From positions 141,319 to 205,318 of the forward strand of contig NZ_NNRM01000021.1 of NCBI RefSeq assembly GCF_002252525.1: 64,000 bases of DNA, read 5' to 3'. This document shows positions 1 to 7,599 of the stretch, piece by piece (position 1 is the first letter of the stretch; the number at the start of each line of letters is the position of its first letter). The position numbers were made by a program, and so were the translations under genes. Under the pieces are notes generated by a model, which was given only the letters and a program-made list of their open reading frames with translations, ran no database searches and was not told the DNA's origin. Source of the DNA: Brucella pseudogrignonensis (lineage in GTDB: Bacteria; Pseudomonadota; Alphaproteobacteria; Rhizobiales; Rhizobiaceae).

Positions 1-1
1 G

Positions 2-1249
2 GAAAATCTAGGCCGGCGCGGTGTCGATCCGGTCAAGGTGCCTTTCTTCTACCGATCGGTGCCGGTCGTTGAATGCTATCTCGGCATCAATGCTTATGAC
101 GATGTTGATAAGTGCATTCGCGTCCATGAAATGACGGCGCGTGCAGCTCGTGACTATTTCAATCAGGAAGGTGACAAGCTCCCCGGGGTCGTTAAACAGG
201 TTCTTGAGAAGAAGCCAGACCAGCCGTTTACCTTCGTTCATGCCGTCATGCCTCGCGAGGAAGCGGGTGAATACAAAGACAAACGGCGACATTCCGCCTA
301 TGCCTCATTCTGGATTGAAGTTTCCAGCCGCTCCCTGATCAGGTCGAGCGGCTTTTTTACGTTCCCATATAACGTGATGTGGTGGGACCAGACGGACGGC
401 TCCCCTTACGGCCAGTCGCCAATCATGGAAGCACTCTCGGAAATCAAGATGCTCCAGGTCATGGGCAAGACAGTTGCTCAAGTCTCGCAGCAGATGATTA
501 AGCCACCAATGGCTACGGCGCGCGGTATCTACAACCGCCTGAACCTGAACAGTGGCGCGGTCAATCCCGGCTATCTGGATGAGCAGGGCCGCTTGCTGGC
601 ACAGCCAATCATTCAGGCACAGAACCCGACATTCGCAGAGCGCCTGATTGAAACGAAGCGCATGGGCGTGCGTCAGAGCATGTTCGTTGACCTGTTTCAG
701 ATCCTTGCCGAAGACCCGCAGAAGACAGCAACAGAAGCCTTGCTTCGCGCGAATGAGAAGGGCGAGCAGCTTGGACCGGCAGGCGCTAAGATCGAAAGCG
801 GCATTGCGCAGGGTGTCGAGCGTGAAGTTGATATCATTCAGCGCAAGGGAGCGTTTGAAGCAGGTTCACCATTGGAACCGCCAGCATCGATCGGTGGCAA
901 GAATGTCAGCCCTGCATTTACCGGGCCGCTGGCTCGCATGCGCCGTATGGCTGAATTGCAGGGTGTAGAGCGTGTGCTCCAGATGGCAACAGTCGTCGGT
1001 CAGTATGACCAGTCAGTACTTGCTCGCATTGATGGCGATGAAGTCCTTGAGCAAACCCGCGAGATTAGCGGCGCGCCGCGCAAAATGTTCCGTACTGATG
1101 ACGAGGTAGGACAGATAAGACAGGCCGCAGCCCAACAGCAAGAGCAGGCCGCAGCGCTTCAAATGGCCCAAGGCATGGCAACAGCCGCTAAGGACGCCAC
1201 GCCAGCAATGCAGGCCATGGCACAGGCTAACGGGATGGCTCCTGCATGA
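2..1249 (+). CDS. Head-tail connector (portal) protein, 5' partial
   Basis: The frame is open to the first bases of the window, so the true start lies upstream; a GTG at 38 lies inside the gene and should not be taken as the start. About 415 codons are visible. The protein resembles the portal/head-tail connector family of T7- and BPP-1-like podoviruses, which forms the dodecameric ring at the capsid vertex through which DNA is packaged and ejected. Visible hallmarks are an aromatic stretch (FPYNVMWWDQTDGSPYGQSP, about residues 120-140 of the visible part) typical of podovirus portals, and a Gln/Ala-rich C-terminal tail. The stop overlaps the next start as ATGA at 1246, which suggests translational coupling. 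Confidence 0.85.
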   Translation, partial: ENLGRRGVDPVKVPFFYRSVPVVECYLGINAYDDVDKCIRVHEMTARAARDYFNQEGDKLPGVVKQVLEKKPDQPFTFVHAVMPREEAGEYKDKRRHSAYASFWIEVSSRSLIRSSGFFTFPYNVMWWDQTDGSPYGQSPIMEALSEIKMLQVMGKTVAQVSQQMIKPPMATARGIYNRLNLNSGAVNPGYLDEQGRLLAQPIIQAQNPTFAERLIETKRMGVRQSMFVDLFQILAEDPQKTATEALLRANEKGEQLGPAGAKIESGIAQGVEREVDIIQRKGAFEAGSPLEPPASIGGKNVSPAFTGPLARMRRMAELQGVERVLQMATVVGQYDQSVLARIDGDEVLEQTREISGAPRKMFRTDDEVGQIRQAAAQQQEQAAALQMAQGMATAAKDATPAMQAMAQANGMAPA

Positions 1250-1566
1250 GTTGGCGCAACCTAGCATCAAAGCGTCAGACTGTTCCATTCTATACTGAGC
1301 TACAGCTCACGAACGCTTACAAGTCCGTTCTTGGCAAGCAGACGGAAGAAACAGAAATCGTGCTGGCGGACTTTGCTGCACACACTGGTTTCTATCAGGT
1401 CGAAGCTCCGGGAGCGGACCTTTCACAGTTTCAAGCTGGCTACAATGCAGGCCTTCGTGCCGCATTCGGCCACTTACTCGGTTTCCTGCACCTCTCTGAT
1501 TCACAGATGAGGGAATTGGAAAATGCAGCCCAACAAGAAGCCGCAGCGCTTCAAGGGCAATATTAA
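1246..1566 (+). CDS. Bbp19-like small phage structural protein
   Basis: This 106-residue protein sits between portal and scaffold, the position held by the Bbp19-type gene in BPP-1-like podoviruses. I recognise the family by position, size and the pattern of a conserved N-terminal segment (SKRQTVPFYTELQLTNAYKS is only approximately family-like), followed by an amphipathic Ala/Gln-rich C-terminus. Its role in the virion is not established; a small head or connector accessory protein is the likely class. The start overlaps the portal stop by four bases, so it is probably translated by termination-reinitiation. No signal peptide or membrane segment is visible. Confidence 0.6.
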   Translation: MSWRNLASKRQTVPFYTELQLTNAYKSVLGKQTEETEIVLADFAAHTGFYQVEAPGADLSQFQAGYNAGLRAAFGHLLGFLHLSDSQMRELENAAQQEAAALQGQY

Positions 1567-1581
1567 CCCAAGGAAAATCTT

Positions 1582-2460
1582 ATGACAGAGCAGGCGAATG
1601 GGCCTGTGGCAGTGGAAGCTACGGCTCCCGCTCCACAGACAACCGCGACCGACTCGACCGTTATCACTGATCATGGGTCGAACGGCGGTAACGAGAACTG
1701 GGTGGCTGGCCTTCAAATTGAAGATAACCGCACTCTAGTCGAAGCGAAGCAGTGGAAATCCGCAGACGATGCGATCAAGTCGTATCGTGATCTGGAAGCC
1801 CACGCGAGCAAGGCCTTGAAAGTGCCGGGTGCAGATGCAACGGCAGAAGATTGGAATGCGTTCTACGGAAAGTTGGGCCGACCAGAAAGCCCGGATAAGT
1901 ATGAGCTTAAGCTCAATACCGAAGCCGTGCCACAGGATTTCCCATATGATGAAAAGAGCGCGATTGAGTTCCGTACATGGGCGCACGAAGCGGGTCTAAC
2001 CCCGCAACAGGCGCAATCCCTTCATGACAAGTTCGTCGGGCAGCAAGCCGGTGTCTTTTCCTCAACGCTAGAGCAGCAAGCAAAAGCCGAAGGTGATGCA
2101 CACCGAGCGATCACATCACAGTGGGGCGATCCGGACACCGATGGTTACAAGCACAATCTCGAATACACGAGCCGTGCAATCAGCCAGCTTGGTTTGAAGG
2201 ACAGCCTTGTGAAGGGCGGCATTCTTTCCCCTCAGGGGGCGGTGCTTGATCCAAATGTCGCGTTCGCTTTGGCGAAAGTCGGCAAGGAAATGTACGGCGA
2301 AGATTCCACGGCAACCAATGCCTCCGGATCACTCAACAATCCATTCTCATCCGAAAACTTCAACCTGACACAGCAAGGCAAGCTCATCCGTGACGACCCG
2401 AGCAAAGCAAAGTCGCTGATACGAGCCGCAGGCGGGAACCCCGCTGAGTTCGGCCTTTAA
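1582..2460 (+). CDS. Capsid scaffolding protein
   Basis: This 292-residue acidic protein lies directly before the major capsid gene, the standard place for the scaffold that templates procapsid assembly and then leaves. The N-terminal 60 residues are low-complexity (Ala, Thr, Pro, Asn), followed by a helical region with a grouping LGRPESPDKYEL near residue 95 that recurs in podovirus scaffolds. The C-terminus (from about residue 250) is rich in Asn, Ser, Lys and Arg and ends in GGNPAEFGL, as expected for a coat-binding tail. A ribosome binding site AAGGAAAA precedes the ATG. Function rests on position and composition rather than a catalytic motif. Confidence 0.75.
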   Translation: MTEQANGPVAVEATAPAPQTTATDSTVITDHGSNGGNENWVAGLQIEDNRTLVEAKQWKSADDAIKSYRDLEAHASKALKVPGADATAEDWNAFYGKLGRPESPDKYELKLNTEAVPQDFPYDEKSAIEFRTWAHEAGLTPQQAQSLHDKFVGQQAGVFSSTLEQQAKAEGDAHRAITSQWGDPDTDGYKHNLEYTSRAISQLGLKDSLVKGGILSPQGAVLDPNVAFALAKVGKEMYGEDSTATNASGSLNNPFSSENFNLTQQGKLIRDDPSKAKSLIRAAGGNPAEFGL

Positions 2461-2489
2461 GCGACTGCCATTCACGAAAGGTTATAGCA

Positions 2490-3509
2490 ATGGCTACTAC
2501 TCGCCTCTCGGACGTGATTGTTCCGGAAGTATTCTATCCATACCTCATCAAGCGCACCAAAGAACGTGGTGCGATCTTCCAGTCTGGTATTCTTCGCAAT
2601 GATGCGAATATGTCCAGCTTCCTTACAGGCGGTGGCCGCACAGCCAACGTTCCTTTTTGGCGTGATCTGGCAGACGATGGCTCGTTCGTAGGCTCTGATG
2701 ATCCTGCGCAGCTCATCACTCATGGTAAAATCCAGGCACTCAAGGATGTTGCGGCCCGTCAGGTTCGCACCAAGTCTTGGTCATCGATGCGACTGTCAGG
2801 TGTTCTGGCTGGTGATGATCCGATGCAGGCGATTGGCAATCTGGTTGCCGATTGGTGGATTCGTGAATTGAATAAGATCCTTGTTGCTTCATTGCAAGGC
2901 GTCTACCTTGACAATGTTGCCAACGATAGCGGCGACATGGTCAACAACATCAGCCTCACGACTGGCACGCCCGCTGATGCAAACCTTATCTCTGCCGAAG
3001 CTATCCTTGATACCAAGCAGACGATGGGTGATGCAGCAGAAGACCTGTCAACACTGATCATGCACTCGGCTGTTTACACCCGCTTGCAGAAGCAGAACCT
3101 CATCGACTTTATTCCAGACGCGCGCGGTGAAGTTCGCTTCCCGACTTATCTGGGCTATCGCGTTGTGGTGTCTGACACTGTCCAGGTCATCAACAACGGC
3201 GCAAACAACCCATCGGGCTATGTCACGTATCTGCTTGGCAATGAAGCAATCAGCTTCAACGAACAGGCGATGATGACAAGCCCTAATGTCGAAACAGAGC
3301 GCAAGCCAGATCAGGGTAACGGCGTCGGTGGCGACATTCTCTACACCCGTCGCCAGTTCGTGCTGCATCCATATGGCATTGCTTGGCAGGATGCATCCGT
3401 CGCAGCAGAGTTCCCAACCAATGTGGAACTGGCTACCGCCGCTAATTGGAACCGCGTCTATCCAGAGCGCAAGCAGGTTCCAATCAGTTTCCTTGTAACC
3501 AACGGCTAA
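2490..3509 (+). CDS. Major capsid protein
   Basis: The 339-residue product matches the coat proteins of BPP-1-like podoviruses, which adopt the HK97 fold and build the icosahedral shell. The N-terminus (MATTRLSDVIVPEVFYPYLI) is a common start for this coat family, and a Gly/Asp-rich central region is followed by a C-terminal segment with LYTRRQFVLHPYGIAW around residues 286-301, typical of the P-domain end of these coats. It lies between scaffold and head-fibre genes. A strong UUCG-loop terminator directly follows the stop codon, which fits a highly expressed structural gene whose message is trimmed here. Confidence 0.85.
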   Translation: MATTRLSDVIVPEVFYPYLIKRTKERGAIFQSGILRNDANMSSFLTGGGRTANVPFWRDLADDGSFVGSDDPAQLITHGKIQALKDVAARQVRTKSWSSMRLSGVLAGDDPMQAIGNLVADWWIRELNKILVASLQGVYLDNVANDSGDMVNNISLTTGTPADANLISAEAILDTKQTMGDAAEDLSTLIMHSAVYTRLQKQNLIDFIPDARGEVRFPTYLGYRVVVSDTVQVINNGANNPSGYVTYLLGNEAISFNEQAMMTSPNVETERKPDQGNGVGGDILYTRRQFVLHPYGIAWQDASVAAEFPTNVELATAANWNRVYPERKQVPISFLVTNG

Positions 3510-3511
3510 TC

Positions 3512-3533
3512 GGAGGGCTTCGGCCCTCCTTTC
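3512..3533 (+). terminator. Intrinsic terminator after capsid gene
   Basis: A perfect 7-bp stem (GGAGGGC / GCCCTCC) with a TTCG tetraloop is followed by a pyrimidine run TTTCTTTC. It starts three bases after the capsid stop. Confidence 0.85.
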
Positions 3534-3553
3534 TTTCAAGAAAGGCAATTCCG

Positions 3554-3745
3554 ATGTCCCATGGTCTTCCAAGGTCACTTAAGCGTGCGAAGCTTCCTGC
3601 CAGCCCTGTGGCGACTACCACAACCGCAGGGACAGTAAAAAAGGCAGCAACTCAGGCGAATAGCACTGCAACAGATGTCGCGGGCGTTGTTGCCGATTTG
3701 AATGCGCTTCTGGCAAAACTCAAAGCGTCTGGCCAAATGGCTTAA
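3554..3745 (+). CDS. Head fibre protein (Phage_fiber_2-like)
   Basis: This 63-residue protein carries a Gly-x-Val-Lys-Lys-Ala motif near residue 27 and a C-terminal stretch VADLNALLAKLKASGQM, the signature of the small head-fibre family first described for phi29-type head fibres and common behind capsid genes of podoviruses. Such proteins decorate the capsid surface. An in-frame upstream codon at 3446 would overlap the capsid gene and its terminator; the ATG at 3554 sits after the terminator and is chosen. The gene is bracketed by two UUCG-loop terminators, so its level relative to capsid is probably set by read-through of the first. Confidence 0.7.
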   Translation: MSHGLPRSLKRAKLPASPVATTTTAGTVKKAATQANSTATDVAGVVADLNALLAKLKASGQMA

Positions 3746-3751
3746 CAGAGG

Positions 3752-3773
3752 GAGGCTTTCGAGCCTCTCTTTT
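3752..3773 (+). terminator. Intrinsic terminator after head fibre gene
   Basis: A 6-bp stem GAGGCT / AGCCTC with a TTCG loop is followed by TCTTTTC. It is the second UUCG-type terminator within 250 bases. Confidence 0.8.
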
Positions 3774-3788
3774 CGATTGGAGATTACC

Positions 3789-3980
3789 ATGCCAAAGCAA
3801 GAAGACGCCCCATTGAGGGAGAAGACACTGCACGAACTGAACATGGAACAGCGCGCGATTGATCGCGCCAATCGGGTTCCAGAAGAAGAAAATGTCCTTG
3901 CGAAACTGCCTGCTGATATCCGACGCAGCGTTGCAAAGCGTCTGCAGAAGCCAGTCCGTGCACCTGTAAAGGATGACTAA
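3789..3980 (+). CDS. Small phage protein of unknown function
   Basis: I do not recognise this 63-residue protein. It is very hydrophilic and charged (MPKQEDAPLREKTLHELNME at the start, then a Lys/Arg/Pro-rich C-terminus) with no membrane segment, so it is probably a short, largely helical soluble protein. The ATG at 3789 is preceded by a weak GGAG-type site (TTGGAGATTACC); a longer frame from 3702 would run through the terminator and is rejected. It sits between head fibre and head-tail adaptor genes, so a head-completion or assembly role is possible but not shown. Confidence 0.55.
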   Translation: MPKQEDAPLREKTLHELNMEQRAIDRANRVPEEENVLAKLPADIRRSVAKRLQKPVRAPVKDD

Positions 3981-3982
3981 CG

Positions 3983-4102
3983 ATGTCGCGCTATAGCCCG
4001 CCTCTCGCTTGGTATTACCTGAAAAAGCAGCGTCAGCGCCGCGAGCAGCAGGAAGAAACACCGCCGCCTGCGCCTGAACCGGAAGAAGGTGAGGGCGAAT
4101 GA
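3983..4102 (+). CDS. 39-residue phage micro-protein
   Basis: An ATG two bases after the preceding stop opens a 39-codon frame whose TGA overlaps the next ATG as ATGA at 4099. The product begins MSRYSPPLAWYYLKKQRQRR and ends in a Glu/Pro-rich acidic tail, giving a strongly polar charge distribution: basic first half, acidic second half. The tight coupling to both neighbours and the lack of any gap argue that it is translated. Function is unknown; no family is recognised. Confidence 0.5.
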   Translation: MSRYSPPLAWYYLKKQRQRREQQEETPPPAPEPEEGEGE

Positions 4103-4674
4103 CGCCGACTGATATCTGCAATCTCAGTCTCGACATTATGAAAGAGACAGAGATTACCAATCTAGAGAACGACAATCGGCCTATCGTGCGATGGATGAAG
4201 CGAAACTTCGGCCTGTCGCGGGATAGCTTGCTTGCTCGGTATGATTGGAATTTCGCGCTCAAGCGTGTCTTGTTGGCAAAGGACAGCGTTGCGCCGGACT
4301 TTGGATGGGGCAACCGCTTCACTATTCCGGCTGACAGTCTACGCATTCTGCCTTTGACGGTGTGTGGCAACTTCGAAGGCACGCCAATCCCGCACGAGGT
4401 CGAAGGACCGTATATCCTGACCAATGCGCCGGGGCCGATCCGCTGCCGGTATATCTTCCGCAATGAGGATTACGACCGATACCCGCCTGTATTTGTAGAA
4501 GCGTTGGCTTCGTATCTCGCAATGAAATGCGGGCATTGGGTAACTGGCAAGGTTTCATATGTTCAAATCGCTCAAGGTATGCACCGCGAGGCTATCGACA
4601 ATGCTTGGCGTGTTGATGCCATTGAAGGCACTTCACCGCGCGCAGCCGATAACGAATGGGTACAGCAGCGTTGA
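4099..4674 (+). CDS. Head-tail adaptor / tail tubular protein A-like
   Basis: The 191-residue product belongs with the T7 gp11-like (tail tubular A / Bbp13-type) proteins that form the ring between portal and tail nozzle. The N-terminal MTPTDICNLSLD and the later YDWNFALKR and YPPVFVEALASYLA segments are typical of this family (P22 gp4/T7 gp11-like fold). It follows the micro-protein with a four-base overlap and itself overlaps the next gene by up to 19 bases. Length is normal for the family (about 180-200). Confidence 0.75.
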   Translation: MTPTDICNLSLDIMKETEITNLENDNRPIVRWMKRNFGLSRDSLLARYDWNFALKRVLLAKDSVAPDFGWGNRFTIPADSLRILPLTVCGNFEGTPIPHEVEGPYILTNAPGPIRCRYIFRNEDYDRYPPVFVEALASYLAMKCGHWVTGKVSYVQIAQGMHREAIDNAWRVDAIEGTSPRAADNEWVQQR

Positions 4675-7055
4675 CCTATTATCCGGTACAGAACACCTTT
4701 GACAAAGGCGAGATTAGCCCGCTTCTCGGCGCGCGCTCTGATGTTGATTTCTGGCGCTCGTCATTGGAGTTTTGCCGGAACTTCAATGTGCTCACGCATG
4801 GCGGGTTGCGTCGTCGCTCTGGCACCGTGTTTTTGACAGAAGTTGCAGACAGCAGCCAGTTTACGCGGCTGTTATCATTCCGGTTCTCCGAAGATCAGGC
4901 TTATGTGCTCGCCCTTAATGGCAATGGCACAATGCGCTTCCTCTCGGAGCGTCAGCAGCTTATTTCAGGCGGCGTGCCGTATTCCATCGCGCAGCCATTC
5001 AGTGCGGCCGCATTGCCGAAAGTCAGTTACGATCAATTTAACGACACGGCCTATCTGGCGCATAAGAATTATCGTCCACGTAAACTTTCACGATTAGGGG
5101 ATGTAAACTGGACAATAGAAAATGCTCCGTTCGAAGACGGCCCATATCTCGACAGAGATTTGACTGTATCAACAAGGTTTACCCCTTCTGGCTTAGGATC
5201 CCCACCCGTTTCTTCATCATCAAAGAGCACATCGCTAACATCTGGCTACGTAGAGTTCATCCTGTCCTCACCAGTTGCGGTTGATGCCTATTGGATACTT
5301 TCTGTTTCTGACAACCCCGGCGACTCGCCTAGCGGGTGGAAGTTTTCTGGTTGGGATGGGGGAGTATGGGTGGTTCTTGACAGTCGAGACGGCGAAGCAG
5401 GGTGGGTTTCAGGTGAGAGACATTTCTACGACTTTAATAATTCGGCGGTATATTCGAGATACAGATTCGATTGGAATGGTGCGCAAAGTAGCGGTGCTTC
5501 GAAAATCGATTTCACCGACATCCGAATGCATCAAATTGCTGATACGCAGACGCCATCAAATTTTACAGCATCTTCGGTCGTTGGAATTAACGGTGGTAGT
5601 GGTTTCCATACAAGTGATGTAGGTCGCTCGTTTAGAATTAAAGGTGCAAGCGGTCGATGGGTTTGGGTAGAGATTAAGTCCGTTATTTCCAGCACGCAGG
5701 TTACTGGGGTTATTCACAAGCATGGGCTTGTGGATACTTCACCTATTTCGGAGTGGCAACTTGGGGCGTTTTCCGATCAATCTGGGTGGCCAGGATGCGT
5801 TTCACTGTTCAACGAGCGCCTTATGTGGGCGCGTACAAATACCCAGCCTGTAACTGTCTTTGGATCTAAGCAGGGAAACTTCAGAGATTATGGTGTAGGT
5901 GATAGCGCCGTTGAGACGGACGGTTTGTCAATTACGCTGCTATCTTCAAACCAGAATGAAATACTATGGCTAGCCGATGATGACGATCTTGCAACGGGAT
6001 CTTCGGGGCAGATAAGAATTATAGGGCCCGCCGACCTCAATAAATCGTTCTCAGCAATCAACATTACTCAACGAAAGGGACCCACAAGTGGCGCAGCTCA
6101 GTTGCGCCCGCTGTCGATCGGTGGCATCACTCTTTACGCAGGCATCGGCGCGACCAAGATCCGTGAGCTGGTTATGGGCGACCAGAACCGATACGTGGCC
6201 CCTGAATTGTCCCTGCTTGGCGAGCATCTGTTCAAAAGCGGTATTGTTGATTGGGGATACTGCGAGCGTCCGGACCCGCAGATTTATTGCGCCATGGCTG
6301 ATGGATCGCTTGTCTCTGTCACCTATGACCGTGAGCAGAAGGTTGTTGGCTTTGCAAAGCACGAGATTACAAGCGGCTTTGTTGAAAGCATCGCAGTCGT
6401 TCCCGGTGTCGAAGATGGCTTTGATGATGTTTATCTCTGTGTGCGCCGCACCATTAACGGCCAGTTGAAGCGCTATATAGAAGTGCTTGAGCGCCCGTTC
6501 GACGGTGACATTGATACGATCAACGAAGCTTTTCATGTCGATTGCGGCTTGAAATACAGCGGTTCTCCCATCCAGTCAGTGACCGGCCTCGGCCATCTTG
6601 AGGGGGAAACTGTTGTCGCTCTCGCTGACGGCAATGTGTTGATTGGCCTTGCGGTAGAAAACGGGCAAGTCAAGTTACCATATGCTGTTTCAAACATCGC
6701 CATTGGGCTTGCCTACACAAGCCGTGCAGTGACGCTCCCGGTATCAGGGCCACAGCAGGATGGCACACTGTTTGGGCGCAAGAAGACCATTCAGGGCGCT
6801 ATGCTCGATGTTCTGTATTCAGGTGCCGCGACGGTCGGAATGGCTGGCTCTAAAGACTGGTCACCGCCGCTATTCGAGCAGCTTCTTAAAACGGGTGGCG
6901 GTCTATTCGGTAACGAAATCGAACTGCGCACAGGCATCATACCGTGTGACATCGAGGGTTCTTGGGGCAACGGCGCTCAGATCGTCATGGAAACTGATGA
7001 GCCTCTGCCGCTGTTGATCCGCGCCCTAGTGATGCAACTCGACAGCGAGCCTTAA
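4656..7055 (+). CDS. Tail tubular protein B-like (tail nozzle)
   Basis: The 799-residue protein matches the large nozzle protein of BPP-1/T7-like podoviruses. The first 60 residues contain the conserved pattern FDKGEISPLLGARSDVDFW and later GLRRRSGTVF, which are diagnostic for this family; the rest is rich in beta-strand and aromatic residues as expected for the beta-propeller nozzle. Two starts are possible: ATG at 4656 or TTG at 4671, the latter overlapping the upstream stop as TTGA and giving an N-terminus MTYYPVQNTF that fits the family better. The middle third (about 5100-5950) has lower GC than its flanks, suggesting a module of different origin, perhaps a fibre-docking or receptor-facing insert. 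Confidence 0.8.
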   Translation: MGTAALTYYPVQNTFDKGEISPLLGARSDVDFWRSSLEFCRNFNVLTHGGLRRRSGTVFLTEVADSSQFTRLLSFRFSEDQAYVLALNGNGTMRFLSERQQLISGGVPYSIAQPFSAAALPKVSYDQFNDTAYLAHKNYRPRKLSRLGDVNWTIENAPFEDGPYLDRDLTVSTRFTPSGLGSPPVSSSSKSTSLTSGYVEFILSSPVAVDAYWILSVSDNPGDSPSGWKFSGWDGGVWVVLDSRDGEAGWVSGERHFYDFNNSAVYSRYRFDWNGAQSSGASKIDFTDIRMHQIADTQTPSNFTASSVVGINGGSGFHTSDVGRSFRIKGASGRWVWVEIKSVISSTQVTGVIHKHGLVDTSPISEWQLGAFSDQSGWPGCVSLFNERLMWARTNTQPVTVFGSKQGNFRDYGVGDSAVETDGLSITLLSSNQNEILWLADDDDLATGSSGQIRIIGPADLNKSFSAINITQRKGPTSGAAQLRPLSIGGITLYAGIGATKIRELVMGDQNRYVAPELSLLGEHLFKSGIVDWGYCERPDPQIYCAMADGSLVSVTYDREQKVVGFAKHEITSGFVESIAVVPGVEDGFDDVYLCVRRTINGQLKRYIEVLERPFDGDIDTINEAFHVDCGLKYSGSPIQSVTGLGHLEGETVVALADGNVLIGLAVENGQVKLPYAVSNIAIGLAYTSRAVTLPVSGPQQDGTLFGRKKTIQGAMLDVLYSGAATVGMAGSKDWSPPLFEQLLKTGGGLFGNEIELRTGIIPCDIEGSWGNGAQIVMETDEPLPLLIRALVMQLDSEP

Positions 7056-7066
7056 GGAGAACGACC

Positions 7067-7588
7067 ATTTGCTTTGATCCTTTATCACTCGCTATCATTG
7101 GTGGCGTGGCATCTGGTGCTAGCCAGATTTACAGCGCTCAGGCTCAATCCGCATCATACAAAGCGCAGGCGGCTTATGCTGATCGTCAGGCTGAAATGGC
7201 CGGTCAGAAAGGCAACTACGACGCCAATCAGCAAGCACGTCAGAATGATCGCCAGCTTGCCAACATGCGCGGGCAGTATCTTTCGAGTGGGATCGCGTTG
7301 TCTGGGTCGGCAACCGATGTTCTGCAGGATAGCGCTACGCAAGCGAGCCTTGACGAGCAGGCCATTCGGTACGGCGCGCAAGTCACCAGTGACAACTATC
7401 GTTTTCAGGCTGGCTTGGCTCGATCGAATGCACGTTCGGCTCAAATGGGTGGTTATCTCGGAGCGCTTTCTACCGGCGTCAATACACTGTCTGGAATCAA
7501 CACACTGAACCAGCAGCGCACAATGATCACGAATCCATACGTTAGTGCCGGGGCGTCTCGCGACCCTTGGAATGGTCTGCGCGGGTAG
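7067..7588 (+). CDS. Small internal virion protein (T7 gp14-like), ATT start
   Basis: The product (about 173 residues) is an Ala/Gln/Ser-rich helical protein in the T7 gp14 position, the ejection protein that forms the outer-membrane pore of the DNA channel. The usual start codons give only a truncated form from GTG 7106. A consensus AAGGAGA lies at 7054-7060, six bases before ATT at 7067, and from there the frame reads MCFDPLSLAIIGGVASGASQ, matching the Met-Cys plus hydrophobic start typical of gp14-type proteins. An ATT initiation codon is therefore the best reading. No other initiation codon exists in frame between 7067 and 7106. Confidence 0.7.
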   Translation: MCFDPLSLAIIGGVASGASQIYSAQAQSASYKAQAAYADRQAEMAGQKGNYDANQQARQNDRQLANMRGQYLSSGIALSGSATDVLQDSATQASLDEQAIRYGAQVTSDNYRFQAGLARSNARSAQMGGYLGALSTGVNTLSGINTLNQQRTMITNPYVSAGASRDPWNGLRG

Positions 7589-7599
7589 GATAAACACAT

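Noticed and set aside
7074-7508. Alternative-frame 144-codon reading inside the gp14-like gene
   Set aside because: The competing frame starting at ATT 7067 has the ribosome binding site and family-like sequence.
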